Source: Lathyrus oleraceus
Lineage: Eukaryota; Streptophyta; Magnoliopsida; Fabales; Fabaceae
Length of the DNA: 64,000 nt
Direction: 5' to 3'
NCBI RefSeq assembly: GCF_024323335.1
Contig: NC_066580.1
Coordinates: forward strand, 89,513,391-89,577,390
Shown here: positions 10,858 through 25,810 of the stretch, one piece after another
How the letters are laid out: every line of letters begins with the position of its first letter
How positions within the stretch are numbered: position 1 is the stretch's first letter
Notes under the pieces: generated by a model
Seen by the model: the letters and a program-made list of their open reading frames with translations, nothing else
Database searches by the model: none
Told to the model about the DNA's origin: nothing
Made by a program: the position numbers and the translations under genes

Positions 10858-13800
10858 TGTAAGACCCCAATTTTGACCCCTAAGATCCCTCATGCCATCT
10901 CATAACTTTGCATTGGCATTGAGATCACACCTTGGTATCCTCATCACCTATCATTCATGGGGTTTGCATTGAGAGAGATCACCAAGAATATTTGATTGTA
11001 TAATACTTTATTTTATTTGTTTACTAACCAAAATACACAAATATGTCTTGTATAACTCTGTTTCTTTTGTAGGTAGTGTGTGTGTGTGTGTGTCCATCTG
11101 TGCGTCACCAAGTCCACAACTAGGATTTGAGACCCTCAATGCAAAAGATCAAGCAATAAAAGGTCCAAATTCGTTCTAAGTATCATATATGGATCCCCAT
11201 ATTCTTTATTTATCATTTTGATCAAGTGTTCATCAAGAGTTTGAAGCTTGTTTGTCAAGGAAATCCTAATTCATCTTGGTATCTTATGTGCCTTCCTCGG
11301 CAAGTTTCTTCAACAATTGGTCAAAGATATCAAGGGATACTTAATTTTACATCATAATAAGAATATATGATCCTCCATGAGCCCCAAAGAGCAAAGGAAC
11401 TTCAAGTGTGCAAGATGATTCAAGGAAGTTGACCAGAAAAGTCAACGAGTCAAATCTAGGGTTCCCTACACCCTATCTCATACAATTTTTGTCATATGAA
11501 AATTATTACAAGATAAAAGTTACTCTTTATGACATTCCTAACAACTTTCATGTGGGACTCAAGATCTAATTTTGCTTGGAAAGTCATGTTTTATGCTAAA
11601 AGATTATAGGTCGTTTTGTTTGTGCCCTAGATAGAATGTCAACTTCCAAGAACCATTACTTCCTCAATTTTTATGATATGAAGTTTATCCAAGTTTCATG
11701 ATCAATTTCAAGATGTCTTTTTCAAATTTTCTTCTTTGAGAGAGATAAAATTCTACTTGCAAGGTCATGTTCCATGAGGAAACATTATAGGTCCATTTTG
11801 GTCCTCATCATTGAACAAACAATTTTCCTCAACTTCTAAAATCCATAACTCCATCATCAAAACTCCAAATGATGTCATATTTATGATAAAATTGAATATC
11901 ATTGAAAGGGATACAACTTTGTAGAAGGAACCAAAGTCATTTGAAGCTCACATAAAAAGTTATTCAAGGTGGAAAGAAGGTTCATTTGACTTATAACTTA
12001 GAAAAATTTCTAAGTATGTTTGATACCTCCAACTTAAAGGCTAGAATGATCCATTTTCCAAAATTCAAATTGAAAAAGTCCCAACATAAAAGTTGTTCCT
12101 CATATTGAGGGCTTTCCAAAAAGTCCAAGATCACACCATTTGGATTAGAACTGAGGGACTTGTGCATGCGTTCTTTCATTGGCTTAATTTAGCAAGTATC
12201 AAACTCCAATTGATGTACAACTTTGAATGGCCTCATGTGATGAGCTCAGTATAATTTTGGAATGAATTTGAGTGGATTGCAATCATCATTTAGGCCTGAA
12301 CGCACGCCCATGCACCCATGCAACTTGAATTGCTATTTTTGGTTCAAACTTTGAATGGTGTGGAAATCATTTCATTTGACTATAAATACATTGCCATGGC
12401 CCTAGAATGAAGGAGGAACCATGCCCAAGCTTTGCCAACCTTTGCCATAACCTCAGAACAGAGAATACCTTGAGGATTTCTTTGAAATCGAGTTTTTGTT
12501 CAACTCAAGATTGTGAACAAAATCCCCAAGGATTCATTGTCATTTTCACTCCTTTGAACTTCTGCAAGCAAGAGGAAGAGAAACCAAGTAGAATTACATC
12601 AAGAATCAAGCTCCAAAGCTGCTACCCTAAGGTGATTTTTCTCAATTTTCATCTCTTCAATTCTCCCTCAATTCTTATGATCTGGACTCAATTTTGTGAT
12701 AGCTGAAGTCCTACCAATGTAGGAAATGTTTCTGAGTTGTTTTGAGATTGAATCGAAGCAACCTAGATTGGAAACCTCAATTTTCATCTCCATTTTTCTA
12801 ATTATAGAGTGAGAGATGGAAGAAATGGAGGTGATATTCGTGATCCTTGAATTTTTCTCTTTAAATTGGTATATGATCCATGAATTTCTAAGCAACTTTG
12901 ATCTGACCAGTCCGATGACCCTCACCGGAGAAGATGACCGGAGCTAAGGCTTCGATGGTGTGCTAGCTTGTCCCTGACCCTCAAATCTTGATTCCACATT
13001 CTAATCTATTTCGTTGCTTTTAATTACCAATTGTGTGGACGTGTTGATTGAGACATAGGTGGAACGTGTGCTTGTGGCCATCAGATCTGCCACCTCAATT
13101 AATGAGGGAGATCTGATGGCCCGTGTTTTTTCCTTTTATTTTAATTTTCTAAATTGATTTTTAAATAGGATTTTCTTCCAAAATTCATTATAATTTCATT
13201 TTTAACCCAAAAATTATGGGACCAACACCAAAAATTCACAAATATTTTATTCTTCCCATTTATGATTTAAAATTGATTTTTGGATTAAGTTTGATAATTT
13301 TGGTGAATTTTGTGATTTTTAACTTGTTTTAATTAGTTTTTAATTACTTCTAACTTTTGAAAAATACCAAAAGAATTAGTCAATGTTCATTTGACCTTGT
13401 TTGACCTATGATAAATCCCTTGGCCATTTATTTGGTGTTTTGGAGGGGTTTTAGATTTTGGACCTTTAAAATTTTATTTTTCTTCATTTTAAATTTTTTT
13501 TAAAATTTGTTTAATTGATTTAATGTTTTGTTGATCTTTTGTATTGACTTTGTGTTGACCTTACTTATGTTTGGTCTTGGCCTTGGTCTTGGTTGAATTG
13601 GATCTTGACTTGGATGATTATGACTTTGTTGTTTGTTTGACAATCCAAAGGAAATGAGTTTCTATCTGACACTATTATCTTGTGGATGCTTCCTATGGGT
13701 TATATATTTTCAACTCTAAACTTTTAAATCTTGTCTAGGATAGTCCCTTTATCACCCCTTCCACTTTAATTTCAAAATCTCCCTCTCATTTTCAAAAACT

Positions 13801-14657
13801 TCTTTGCTTGTTGTTTTCAACTTAGACTTGATTTAATTAGTAGAAACTTTGGTCTTATGCCATTTAATTTTCAAACCATTTTATTAATCAAACTTGTAAA
13901 AAGACTTAATCATATTGACTTTATTTTCAAAAAAGATAAAAAAAAAAGAACTAACAACCTCATCTAATCATTTTGGCCACTTTGTGCCTTTTTCCTTTTA
14001 AACTTTTCAGAAAGGAAAGCATTAGATTTGAGTTATCTTTGGTTGAGATGCAATTCTCCCATTCCATGATATGTTGAGTGTAAGTCTTTCCATTTATTAG
14101 GGGTTAGTGGCATACTTGTTGATTTAATCAAAGTTGAAGCTCTCCCTCTTAAATGTTGTAAAGCCCTCATTATCGGTGGCTGTTTGGTTGAGTATTCTCC
14201 CATTGATAGCAAAAGATCTTTAAGCTTTTGTTAAAATTAATCCACCCATCTTTGAATTTTTTACCATGAAATACGAGGTCTTGATCCCTTATTTATGTTG
14301 GTACGTAGGCATAAGACCAAAAATCTTATCAAACACAAAATGTAAATAATAAATTATTTTCTCATCCCCTCATTCTATTTTTAAAATAATTTTTTTTCAA
14401 CCAACATACTTACACACAAAAAGGGCTCCCTAGGAGTACCTAGGACACTTTGGATGCTAGTACCTTCCCTTTGTGTTACCAACCCCCTTACCTGTAATCT
14501 CTGACCTTTTATTAGTTTTGGTTTGAAAACTTATTATCTTTGGGTTTGTTCGTACTTTTCCCCTTTACCTTTGGAAACAATAAAAGCACGATGGAGACTC
14601 TGGTTTTATTGACATTAAGTTAACCAATAGCTTAATGGTCATGAATTTACCGCTACA
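10858..14657 (+). mobile_element. Solo Ty3/gypsy (Ogre/Tat-like) LTR, 3.8 kb, TSD CATGC
   Basis: It starts TGTAAGACCCCAATTTTGAC and ends ACCGCTACA, and is flanked by perfect 5-bp duplications CATGC at 10853-10857 and 14658-14662. The uninterrupted site is preserved in the sister Copia copy at about 19700-19720 (TTCCATGCTACTTCC), which confirms the insertion. No internal retroelement genes are present, so this is a recombination-derived solo LTR. The last 250 bp carry the shared module: GTACGTAGGCATAAG (14300), GGGCTCCCTAGGAGTACC (14422) and AATAAAAGCACGATGGAGAC (14579). The start is nearly identical to those at 52237 and 62955. Confidence 0.93.
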
Positions 14658-15037
14658 CATGCTACTTCCAAAAAAAGAATCTTTAAGAATTATGTCTTTG
14701 GAAACCTCATTAAAGTTTACTTTGGTAATGAACAATCTTACGAGATTGTGGACAAATGTGAAGTAAATATTAAGTTAAATGGGTTTTTATGGTAATTGCA
14801 AATTTTCAGACATATTTCAGATCAGACAAAAAACCTAATCTCCTAGGCCAGTTGGCTAGTGAAAACTACACAAATGAATTCAATGATTATGATTGGAAAA
14901 ATTCAAAAGGTGTGATGACAATTTCTCGCGGTAGGAAGAGTTATACTTTTTACAAGACAATAGGAACATGTCATTTGATTGTTGTTTCAATAAATGAAAA
15001 CTCCCAATTTATTGCACCTGAGATTAAGCATATGAGA

Positions 15038-15040
<3 letters not shown>

Positions 15041-15092
<52 letters not shown>
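15041..15092 (+). repeat. (GA)n microsatellite in Copia A1
   Basis: An uninterrupted GA run of about 26 units lies at the same place in the Copia internal region where the sister copy has a compound GT/GA tract (20066-20216). Confidence 0.95.
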
Positions 15093-15096
<4 letters not shown>

Positions 15097-15632
15097 GACG
15101 AAGGTTATGCACTAAAAAAGAAAACAAATCTTCAGTTAATAGAAAATGACATGTGTTAAAAATGTATACTTGTAAAGAAAGAAGAGTAATCTTTTAGACT
15201 AGTGGAAGAACACCAACAAATGTCTCATCCATTTACGGAAAGAACCCCAAGAGTCATCTTTTAGACAAGTGAAAGTCCACATTTTGAGCTTATTCATTAT
15301 GATGTTTGGGGTCCAACAGTTGTCGCATCCATTGGTGGAAAGAACTATTATGTGACTTATTAAACATAAGTCTGGATCATTTATGGCTTTCAAGAGATGG
15401 AAATCCATGGTGGAAAATGAGACAAGATTTAAGATTAAAAAGCTTAGAATCAACAATGGTGGTAAATATGAAGACAACATTTTCAAGAATTTTTTTTTAT
15501 GAGTACGAGATCAAAATGGAGAAAAATGTGCCAGGAAGCCTGAACACAATAGTGTAGTGAATCATATAAACTAAACATTGACAGAGAGAGCCATAAGCAT
15601 ACGTATGAAGTCACGTTTACCAAAGCGGTTTT

Positions 15633-17146
<1,514 letters not shown>

Positions 17147-17630
17147 ATTTTTGTATGGAAGAAGCAAACAATATGTTAGCTTACATCATCAATTGGGGTC
17201 CATCAGTTTTATTGGATCACAAAACACCTGAAGAGTTATAGAGAAGAAAAGAGCTCAAACTCTCACATGTTATAGTTTTTGGCTAGGTGGTATAAGTGCA
17301 TATTAGTAATCAGGGTAGAAATAAATTTGACCATAAATCAAAGAAGTTCACTTTGACTTTTGGATGATGAAAATAAAAATTTGATTCGCAATACAGACGT
17401 GATCTTTAATGAAAGAGTTATGTACAAAGACAAAGATAACGCAACCACCAATTACTCAAAATTAAGTAATTCTTTGTATGCTTAGGTAGGAGACGCCCTG
17501 AAAGTCCCAATGTTGAAAGTTTTTAATTCGAGGAATCAACATAATTAAGTTTCAAACAATCTTTAGACACACAAGAGCATCTACCTCTTACTCCTGAAAA
17601 CTAATTAAAACCAATCTTTAAGTGGGAGAT

Positions 17631-18069
17631 TATTGGTCAAAGAAGAGAGAAAGAAGGAGAAACAAAACAAAAAAAGATATAAGAAAATAAATATAAAGAA
17701 GGTAAAGAGAAATTCAAGGACGGAATGCACGAAGAAGGAAAGAAAAAAAATCTCCGTACATTATAACTATTTATTTATTTATTTGTTAACTATAAAAATA
17801 GTGCTTGTTTCCTTTGTAATAATAGGTGAAAAGTTACAAATAGGGAGTTTCAAACAACAATGGAAGAAAAGAAAAAAATTGTGAGAGAATTTTATGAGAA
17901 ATATTTAGAGAGATATTTCTTTATGTGTAATTGAGTTGTGGATTTTGTTGAAAAGAGATTGTTATTAAACACTATATATTTCATTTTATATTAATTTAGT
18001 GTATTTTGGCATTACTTTGTTTTTACATAAATCTCACAATATGAGAAAATTTTGTGCAATTTCCTAAAA
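17631..18069 (+). mobile_element. 3' LTR of Copia A1
   Basis: It starts TATTGGTCAAAGAAGAGAG directly after a purine-rich AGTGGGAGAT tract and ends at TTTCCTAAAA. It aligns along its length with the LTR at 22800-23235, and its second half aligns with the truncated 5' LTRs near 9575 and 18190. Confidence 0.8.
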
Positions 18070-18185
18070 TAAGTCCTAAGTCTTTATGACATCAATAATT
18101 ATTCTATACATTTTTTTAATAAATTTGTTATTTTGACATCACTATTAATACAACTTAAAAAAAATCTTAATTTTTGTTGAATGCA
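18070..18185 (+). repeat. Duplicated flank between the two Copia copies
   Basis: Text such as AAGTCTTTAT.ACATCAATAAT, GACA.CA.TATTAATACAAC and CTTAA.TTTTGTTGAA matches 23236-23356, the DNA directly upstream of the MDL gene. The match shows that the duplicated unit was a Copia element plus about 115 bp of its 3' flank. Confidence 0.8.
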
Positions 18186-18849
18186 TCATGTAAAAAGGAG
18201 TGTTCCGCCTATGCTTAAAAGATTTAGTGAAAAATATTTAGAGAGAATTTTTTTTAGGAGCAACTAGGTTTTGGGTTTTGTGAGAGAGGGTTGTTTTTAT
18301 TAAAAGCATCCAATTGGGAGAAAACTTTTTGATTGCTTGTGTCATATTTTGTAGGTCCAAATTGCCACATTGCATTTAAGCAATTTTTAAATAATATCAA
18401 CTACTTTTGCTCCAATGGGAATTATAAATAAACAACATATGTTTGACCCCACCAATTTATATTATTTTATTTGTATTACATTTCAATAACCACTTTTAAA
18501 TTTAATTTGGTTCAAAAATAATATTTGTATATTTTACTTTATATTAATTTTAATGTGTTTTCACATTATTTTTCTCTTCCACGAATCTGACAATATGAAG
18601 AAATTTTGCATAATTTCCTAATAATTGGTATCATTGTCAGTTGGTTGCTTTTCCTATTTTTTCTAGCATATGTATTATTCACATGAATAGTATCTTTTTT
18701 TTTTGTGAATAGTACAAAATTTTGTTGGAGGTACCTATTTTTCACAGAAGTGTTCTAAAACACGGCGATTCATATAAATTTCAAAGACGATCATGAGGAT
18801 GTCAGATTTGAGTTGGAATATATATGGTTGTAGCGGAATAGTGAAAAGA

Positions 18850-19700
18850 AAAAAGTTCGATGGTGCGGACTTTAGCTTTTGAAAGACGCAAATTGAAGAT
18901 TATATGTATCAGAGAAAGCTACATCAATCTCTCATAAAATTGAAGCCAAATTTAATGAAGGAAGATGAGTTGAATCTTCTCGATTTGCAAGCAATGGGTG
19001 TTGTTCATTTGTCTCTATCTTGGAATGTTAATTTTAACATTGCAAAGGAGAAGACAAAAACTTTTGTTACGAAGGATCTTTCTAGAATATATGCAAAACT
19101 TTTAACATCAAATATAGTTCATTTGATGAGGTGGTTGTTTACTATTCAAATGACTGAAGACGCCTCAATTGCGCAATATATCAATGAACTAAATATTTTC
19201 ACAATCCAATTGAGTTTAGTTATAATCAAATTTGAAAATGAAGCACGAGCATTGATACTTTTGTCTTTGCTACCAAATAGTTGAAGTACTACAGTCACAG
19301 TTGTAATTAGCATGTCAGGAAGTATAAAGATTAAATTTGATGATGTTTATGATATGGTTCTCAGTGAAAAGATCTGACAGAGAGTGTTGGGTGAATCATC
19401 ATTCTCTTTAGTATTACAAATAAAGTCAAAGGAAGAAATTCATTCAGGGTATATTGACGTGGTAAATTAAAGGACAGACGATCGAAATCCAGATATCATT
19501 GTAGTTTCAACAATTTGAAGAGTATTGGATGTTTGAATTATGGAAATAAAGATCACTACAAAAAATAATGTATAATTCCATTAAAGAATCAATATGCAAA
19601 AGATGAAGCAAATGCTGATTTAACCTAGGGAGGAGGTGATGCTTTGATATGCTCTTTGGAAAATAAGGAAGAGTCTTGGGTGTCAGACTCTGAAGCATCC
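18850..19700 (+). pseudogene. Copia gag remnant (element A2)
   Basis: The frame at 18904-19284 gives 126 residues, including SLIKLKPNLMKEDELNLLDL, LSLSWNVNFNIAKEK and a YINELNIF.IQLS core. This resembles the UBN2-type gag of Tork-like Copia elements. Further on, stops and frameshifts accumulate. A decayed zinc-knuckle region (CLNYGNKDHYKK) lies near 19535. Confidence 0.75.
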
Positions 19701-20065
19701 TTCCATGCTACTTCCCATACATGATTCTTTAAGAATTATGTATTTGTAAACCTCGGTAAATTTACCTTAGTAATGAACAATCTTATGAGATTGTAGGCAA
19801 AGGTGAAGTAAAGATTAAGCTAAATGGGTTTGTCTGGGAATTGAAATTTTTCAGACATATTCCTAACCTAACAAAAAACTTAATCTTTGTAGGCGAGTTG
19901 GCTAGTGACAACTACATAACTCTATTCAAAATTTATGATTATAAAAATTTAAAAGGCGTGATGACGATTTCTCGCTGTAGGAAGAGTTATACTTTTTACA
20001 AGACATAAATAGCATGCCATTTTATTGTTGTTTCAATCAATGAAAGTCCCAATCTATGGACCTTA

Positions 20066-20219
<154 letters not shown>

Positions 20220-21199
20220 TGAATGTTATGCACTCAAAAGGAAAACTACCAATTCTTTGATCAATAAAAGTTGACATGTGTGAAAACCATATACTTGGAA
20301 AGAAAAAAAGAGTAAGCTTTTAGATAAGTGGAAGAACCCCAAATAAAGATAGGTTTGAGCTTATTCATTGTGATGTTAAGGGTCCACCAACTGTCTCAGC
20401 CATTGGTGGAAATAACTATTATATGACTTCTGAAACATAAGTCTGGATTATATAAGGCATTCAAGAGATGGAAAGCCATGGTGGAAAATGAGACAAGATT
20501 TAAGATTAAAACGGTCAGAATCAACAATGGTGGTAAATATGAAGACATCGTTTTCAAGAACTTTTGTTATGAGTACAAGATAAAAATGGAGAGAATTGTG
20601 CAAGGAAGCTCGAACATAATAGTGTAACAAATCATATAAACTAAACATTGACTAAGAGATCCATAAGCATGCGTGCGAAGTCACACTTACCAAAGTAGAT
20701 TTGGGAATAAAGATAACTTGTTAGCTTGCTTCATCAATTGGGTTCCATCAGTTTTGTTGGATCAAAAAATACCTGAAGAGCTATAGCGCGAAAAAGAGGT
20801 AAAACTCTCGCATATTATAGTTCTCAGCTGCGTAGTATAAGTACACATTAGTGATTAAGGTAGAAATAAACTTGATTCTAAATCAAAGAAGTACACTTTA
20901 ATCAGTTATGGTGAGAGCAAGTTTTTCGATTGACTTTAGGGTGATGAAAATAAAAAGATGATTTGTAGTAGAGACGTAATTTTTATTGAAAGAGTTATGT
21001 ACAATGACAAGAATTACACAACCACCAATTACTCAAAATTAAGTGATAATGTGTATGCTTAGGTAGACAACGCCTTTGAAAGTCCTAGTGTTAAAAGTTT
21101 CCAGTTGGAGGAATCAACATAATTAAGATTAAACAACTATTAGACTCACAAGAGCATCTAAATCTTACTCCTGTATTGAGAATGTCTACTAAACCTCAT

Positions 21200-22700
21200 G
21201 TTCCCAATAGGAGACACATGGACTACATGTTGATAACTAGTGGAGGCAAACCTGAAGATGAAATATTTAATTTCCAATCAAACATGGGAACTAACTAAGT
21301 TACCTAGTGGAAAGAAGGTGTTTCACAATAAATGGGTGTATTGAGTAAAGGAGGAGTCATGTGGATCTAAGTGATACAAACCTGACTAGTAGAAAAAGGA
21401 TTCTTAAAATGAAGGAATTGACTACACATAAATTTTGTCCCTAGTTGTGAAGCCTAATACTATCAGGTACGTGTTAAGTATTTTTTCCACTAAAGATATT
21501 TATCTTGAGCAATTGGGCATGAATACTTCATTTCTTCATGGAGATTTATTTTAGAAGATATACATGCACTAGCATGAAGGATTTTCAGAAGAAGGGAAAT
21601 AGAATATGATGTATAGACTAAAGAAGAGCTTTTGTGACCTAAAACTAGTTATGAGACAATGGTATATAAAGTTTGAAAGCTTCATGCACAAGGAAGGTTT
21701 CAAGAAGTGCAATATCAAACACAGTTGTTTTTTCAAGAGATATAAGTCCATTATGTCATTTTGTTACTTTATGTCGATGACATGTTGGTAGCATGTTCAA
21801 ATATGGATGAGATCATAGACTTGAAGATAAACTTATCAAAAGAGATTGACATGAAATATTTAGGTCTTTGAAAAAGCATTATTTGTATGCAAATCACGAT
21901 AGATAATCAAATAGAAGTTTTGCAGTTGTCTCAAGCACAATACATTAACTGTGTTTTGCAAAGATTTAAGATGTGCAATGCCAAACCAGTTAGCACAACT
22001 TTAGCAAGTCATCTTCTCCTATTCAAGGACCAGTCACCTCAGACGAAGGAAGAAAAAGATTTCATGTCTAATATTACATATGTTTCCTCCCTTGGAAGTC
22101 TGATGTATGTAATGGTTTGTACAAGGCCAGACATTGTCCATCTAGTGAGAGTTGTTGGCAGGTTTATGTCGATTCTAGGTAAAAAAAATTGGAAAATATT
22201 TAAGTTGATTTTTGAGGTATCTACGAGGCACTACTAAGAATGTGTGTACTTTGGCCAAAGAGAAATAAAAGTACAAGACTACGTTGGTGCAAACTTTATT
22301 GGTGATGTTGATTATCGAAGAAGTACAATCGACTACGTATTTATTGTTATTACTTGAGCATATAATTAGATATCTCAAATAGAAAATATTGTTACTTTAT
22401 TTACTACATAGATTGAGTATGTAGTAGTAACTGAAGCCAACAAAGAATTGATATGGTTTCAAAGATTGTTAAGAGAGTTGGACTTTACATAGGAAAAAGT
22501 ATTTTGTATAGTGATAGTCAAAGTGTGATACATCTAACAAAGAATTCAACATTTTATTCAAGAACAAAATAAGTTGGACTTTGTTATCACTTTATCAGAT
22601 CTCTGTTTGAGGATGATGTGCTAACATTGATCAAGATTCAAGGAAGTTAGAACCCAACAGACATGTTAACAAAAATGATGATAATTGATAAACTGAAGTG
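21200..22700 (+). pseudogene. Copia reverse transcriptase-RNase H remnant (element A2)
   Basis: Broken frames show the expected order. At 21606-21790 there is YRLKKSFCDLKLVMRQWY and KEGFKKCNIKHSCFFKRY, a decayed version of the Copia LKQAPRQWY region. At 21887-22237 comes the RT-RNase H junction with LQRFKMCNAKPVSTTL, LGSLMYVMVCTRPDI and VGRFMS. RNase H remnants around 22400-22700 include text for KELIWFQRLLRELDF and SQSVIHLTKNSTF. The catalytic YVDD is damaged (FMSMTC). In element A1 this whole segment is deleted. Confidence 0.8.
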
Positions 22701-22799
22701 TGCTCAATTTCAGTTGGCATGCAAGAATAACAAATTAATAAAGATTGATGTTTGATCGAGGTGTGAGGACCAATTAAAATCCGTCTTCAAGTGAGATAC

Positions 22800-23235
22800 T
22801 ATTGATCAAAGAAGAGAGAAAGAAGAAGAAACAAAACATAAGAAATATAAGAAAATAGAAATAAGGAAGGTAGAGAGAAATTCAAGGAAAGAATGCACAG
22901 AGAGAAAGAGAAAAATTCCCTATACATTATAAATATTTATTTATTTATTTATTTAACTATAAAAAAATAGTACTTGTTTCATTTGTATTAACAAATAGAA
23001 AGTTACACCTAACTAGTTTCATCTAATAATGGAAGAAAAAAAAAATTTAGTGAGAGAATTTTATGAAAAATATTTAAAGAGAAACATTTCTTTAAGTGTA
23101 GTTAAATTGTGGATTTTATTAAAAAAAATTGTTATTAAATATTATATATTTCACTTTATATTATTTTTAGTGTATTTTTACATTACTTTGCTCTTCCACA
23201 AATCTCACCAGAAAATTTTATGCAATTTCCTAACA
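22800..23235 (+). mobile_element. 3' LTR of Copia A2
   Basis: It starts TATTGATCAAAGAAGAGAG and ends TTTCCTAACA, 436 bp, collinear with the A1 3' LTR (439 bp). It ends only 280 bp before the MDL start codon, so it lies in the promoter-proximal region of that gene. Confidence 0.8.
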
Positions 23236-23359
23236 TAAATCTTAAGTCTTTATCACATCAATAATTACAAAGTATTATATATATTTTTTATGAAGTTGTT
23301 GATTTGACAACATTATTAATACAACTATTTTTTAAAATATCTTAACTTTTGTTGAAGGT

Positions 23360-23409
23360 TTTATATAATAAAGTACAGATTGAAGATAATAGTAGTATAT
23401 ATATACACC
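23360..23409 (+). promoter_or_regulatory. Possible TATA region of the MDL gene
   Basis: Two candidates exist: TTTTATATAATAAAG at 23360 and TATATATATACACCC at 23395. The second would give a leader of roughly 90 nt before the ATG at 23515. The assignment is by position and composition only. Confidence 0.4.
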
Positions 23410-23514
23410 CACATCCTAGAGGAGGAAGATGCAAAACAAGTTCTACCAAGTCAACTTGGATTCCAAATCTTGGAACATAGATCCATCCACAACATATTTG
23501 AAAACAAAAAGAAG

Positions 23515-23625
23515 ATGCCTTGCCTTTACATCACCACCAATCTTAACTTAGATGGAGTTAATACTGATTCCATCTTTTCTGAAGTCACCACTGCTATCTC
23601 AACAATCATCGGAAAACCCGAAAAG
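23515..23625 (+). CDS. MDL3: MIF / D-dopachrome tautomerase-like protein (MDL), exon 1
   Basis: Exon 1 encodes 37 residues, MPCLYITTNLNLDGVNTDS through IIGKPEK. Pro2, the catalytic proton-accepting proline of the MIF superfamily once Met1 is removed, is present. The family folds as a trimer with tautomerase activity on model substrates. Plant members (MDL1-3 in Arabidopsis) are cytosolic or peroxisomal and have been linked to defence and flowering. The exon ends in AAG followed by GTACCA, a canonical phase-0 donor at the position after GKPE. The longer frame that starts at 23380 is leader sequence; the family start is clearly MPCL. The product continues in exon 2 at 33951. The gene symbol is by resemblance to the 112-residue MDL3 type. 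Confidence 0.9.
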
Positions 23626-24884
23626 GTACCAATTTCTGTGTTTTTCATGCAAAGCTTTTAATATAATTGTGAGGTTCAATTTTTTGGTTGGTTGGTTTTA
23701 ATAGAATGATTCATGTTGTTGATTAGATTCTTCCAAGTTTTGATTCAAGTAATTTAGTTTTGGTCAATATTGTTTGGCTATTTCTAGTTAGAGTGTCGTA
23801 TTCAACAGAATAAAATGAAAAACAGTGTTTTGAAGAGATATTTTAATTTATGATATGATGCAACTATTCCGACTTTGGAGACATGAGGTTTTGAAGGTTC
23901 ATCTGTATGTTGATTAGAAAATTGATGTCTTGTCTTACATTAGAGTGATTATTTAATCATTGTACCCACGAAAAACAAACCTGTTTGGTTTCACATTGGT
24001 TATGTAACATTTTAATTATATAATATTTAACATACAAATATTTTTAAGTAAAACAATATTAATATTAATACTTTTAACAAAATTTTAACTATCCGACCTA
24101 AAGGAGTTATTCGCGGTTCATATGAACTACCATTAATGAATATTGACCAAATTAAAAAATCTCACTAAATTTAATCTTTAATATTAAAAGCCGACCTATT
24201 TGACCAAAACCCCTATAATATTTGATGTTTTTATCTGGGGAAGTGCTATATAATATTGTCATTTTTAATTATAATTTGTAATTGTATAGTCTAATAACTT
24301 ATCAAACATAGTATCTTTATCTCTGATACAATTAGTTTATTTTCATCTTGATTCTTTATTGTTGAACACTTTATTTCATATAACATTGATGGCCTTATAA
24401 TTGTCTGATAAAAAATTTATTTTAATTTGAAAGATACTTTTATATCACATAAAATTAAACACACGTGACTCTCCTTCATTTCAACCACTTTATTTGAATT
24501 TGATGATTTATATCTTCTTTTTCTCTATTCTTTTATACTATAAAACCAAGATAGTTAAATTATGTAGTTTGTGGATGATATGATTTCTAGCTATCACCTC
24601 TAAAATGGAAGCACACATCGCTTTTTGGTAAAAAAAAAATACATTCTATATATTTTGTCTTTCTTCTATCCATAGTTGTCTTAAATTTTTAGAGATCATG
24701 GATAGATTAATCAAAATCCGACCATGAAAAAACAATTAGAGACCCTATTTTTGGAGGTCCTATTTATCTATGGTTATTCTTGATAAATTTTGGATCATGT
24801 GTGGTAGCTCGCCTTGCACACCCTCAAAAACGATATTGTTTCTACCAAGGTGAAAATTGGGTCATCGTTAGGGGAAACATCCAC

Positions 24885-25445
24885 ATTAGGTCAAAGAATC
24901 ACCCAAGCAAGTGAGAGAGACACAACATATTCACCCAAAATCTTAAGACTTTGTTTGAGAGTTTAGAGAGAAAGAGATGAATGGGGTTTGAAAAAAAAGA
25001 AGGATTGAGTGAAAAGAATAGAAGGATTTAGGTGGAGAGGATTTAGGGGGATTTATTCAAAAATCAAAACATCCATAATTTGGGAACCTAAAAAATTATA
25101 TTTGAGGAAGGGTTTAGAGATTTTTGGAGGACTTAGAAAAATTGTTCAAATATAATTTATATTGTTATAGTATTCCAAAAATTAAAAATATGTAAATGAT
25201 AAACACTATTTTGTCATTTTAAACAAAATCTTTTTTTTTTCAAAAATGTTAAAGATTTCTCTATATTAAAAAAAACAATTTTTCGAAACTCTCATTTCCC
25301 ATCCCTTCTAAACTCCCAAACAAAGTCTAAGGTATTGGGTATACGGATCCTCTCACTTATAAAGTGTTCAACCTCCACTTTTTCAACCAATGTGTGACTT
25401 TCAACTCACATTCGTGCAAAATAATATCCCCCTTAAATGTAAGTC
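24885..25445 (+). repeat. Dispersed repeat copy 1, interrupted by a MITE
   Basis: The phrases CAAGTGAGAGAGACACAACA, ATTCACCCAAAATCTTAAG and (after the MITE) CCTCTCACTTATAAAGTG, CAACCTCCACTTTTTCAACC and CAATGTG recur together at 25655-25810. It looks like a piece of an unclassified dispersed repeat. Confidence 0.6.
24947..25327. mobile_element. Tourist-like MITE, 381 bp, TSD TAA
   Basis: The left end GACTTTGTTTGAGAGTTTAG and the reverse complement of the right end, GACTTTGTTTGGGAGTTTAG, differ at one base in 20. TAA flanks both sides (24944-24946 and 25328-25330), the 3-bp type duplication of PIF/Harbinger elements. The second copy of the host repeat at about 25700 has the uninterrupted site (ATCTTAAGCAATTGG). 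Confidence 0.85.
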
Positions 25446-25654
25446 AATCTATTATGCTCCCACTCAATTATAAGCTCTTTCATCCATAATAGTTGTGTTA
25501 TCATTGACACTCTTACCACATCATGGGTACTTCAAGAGGATACGTTGTCTGACCATCACCATGTCAGGAAGACTTTTGATACAAAGAATTTGTCTCTTAC
25601 TCGAACCATTGACTCTAATACCACTAATGAGTCACGATAAGGGGATACAACATA

Positions 25655-25810
25655 TTTGGTCAAATACTCGCTCAAACAAGTGAGAGAGACACCATATATT
25701 CACTCAAAATCTTAAGCAATTGGATATATGTGTCCTCTCATTTATAAAGTGATTAACCTCCATTTTTTTAAGCAATGTGAGACTTTTAATTCATATTTGT
25801 GCACAACAAA
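25655..25810 (+). repeat. Dispersed repeat copy 2
   Basis: Direct repeat of 24885-24946 joined to 25331-25425, without the MITE. Shared words include AACAAGTGAGAGAGACACCA, TTCACTCAAAATCTTAAG and CATTTATAAAGTG.TTAACCTCC. Confidence 0.6.
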
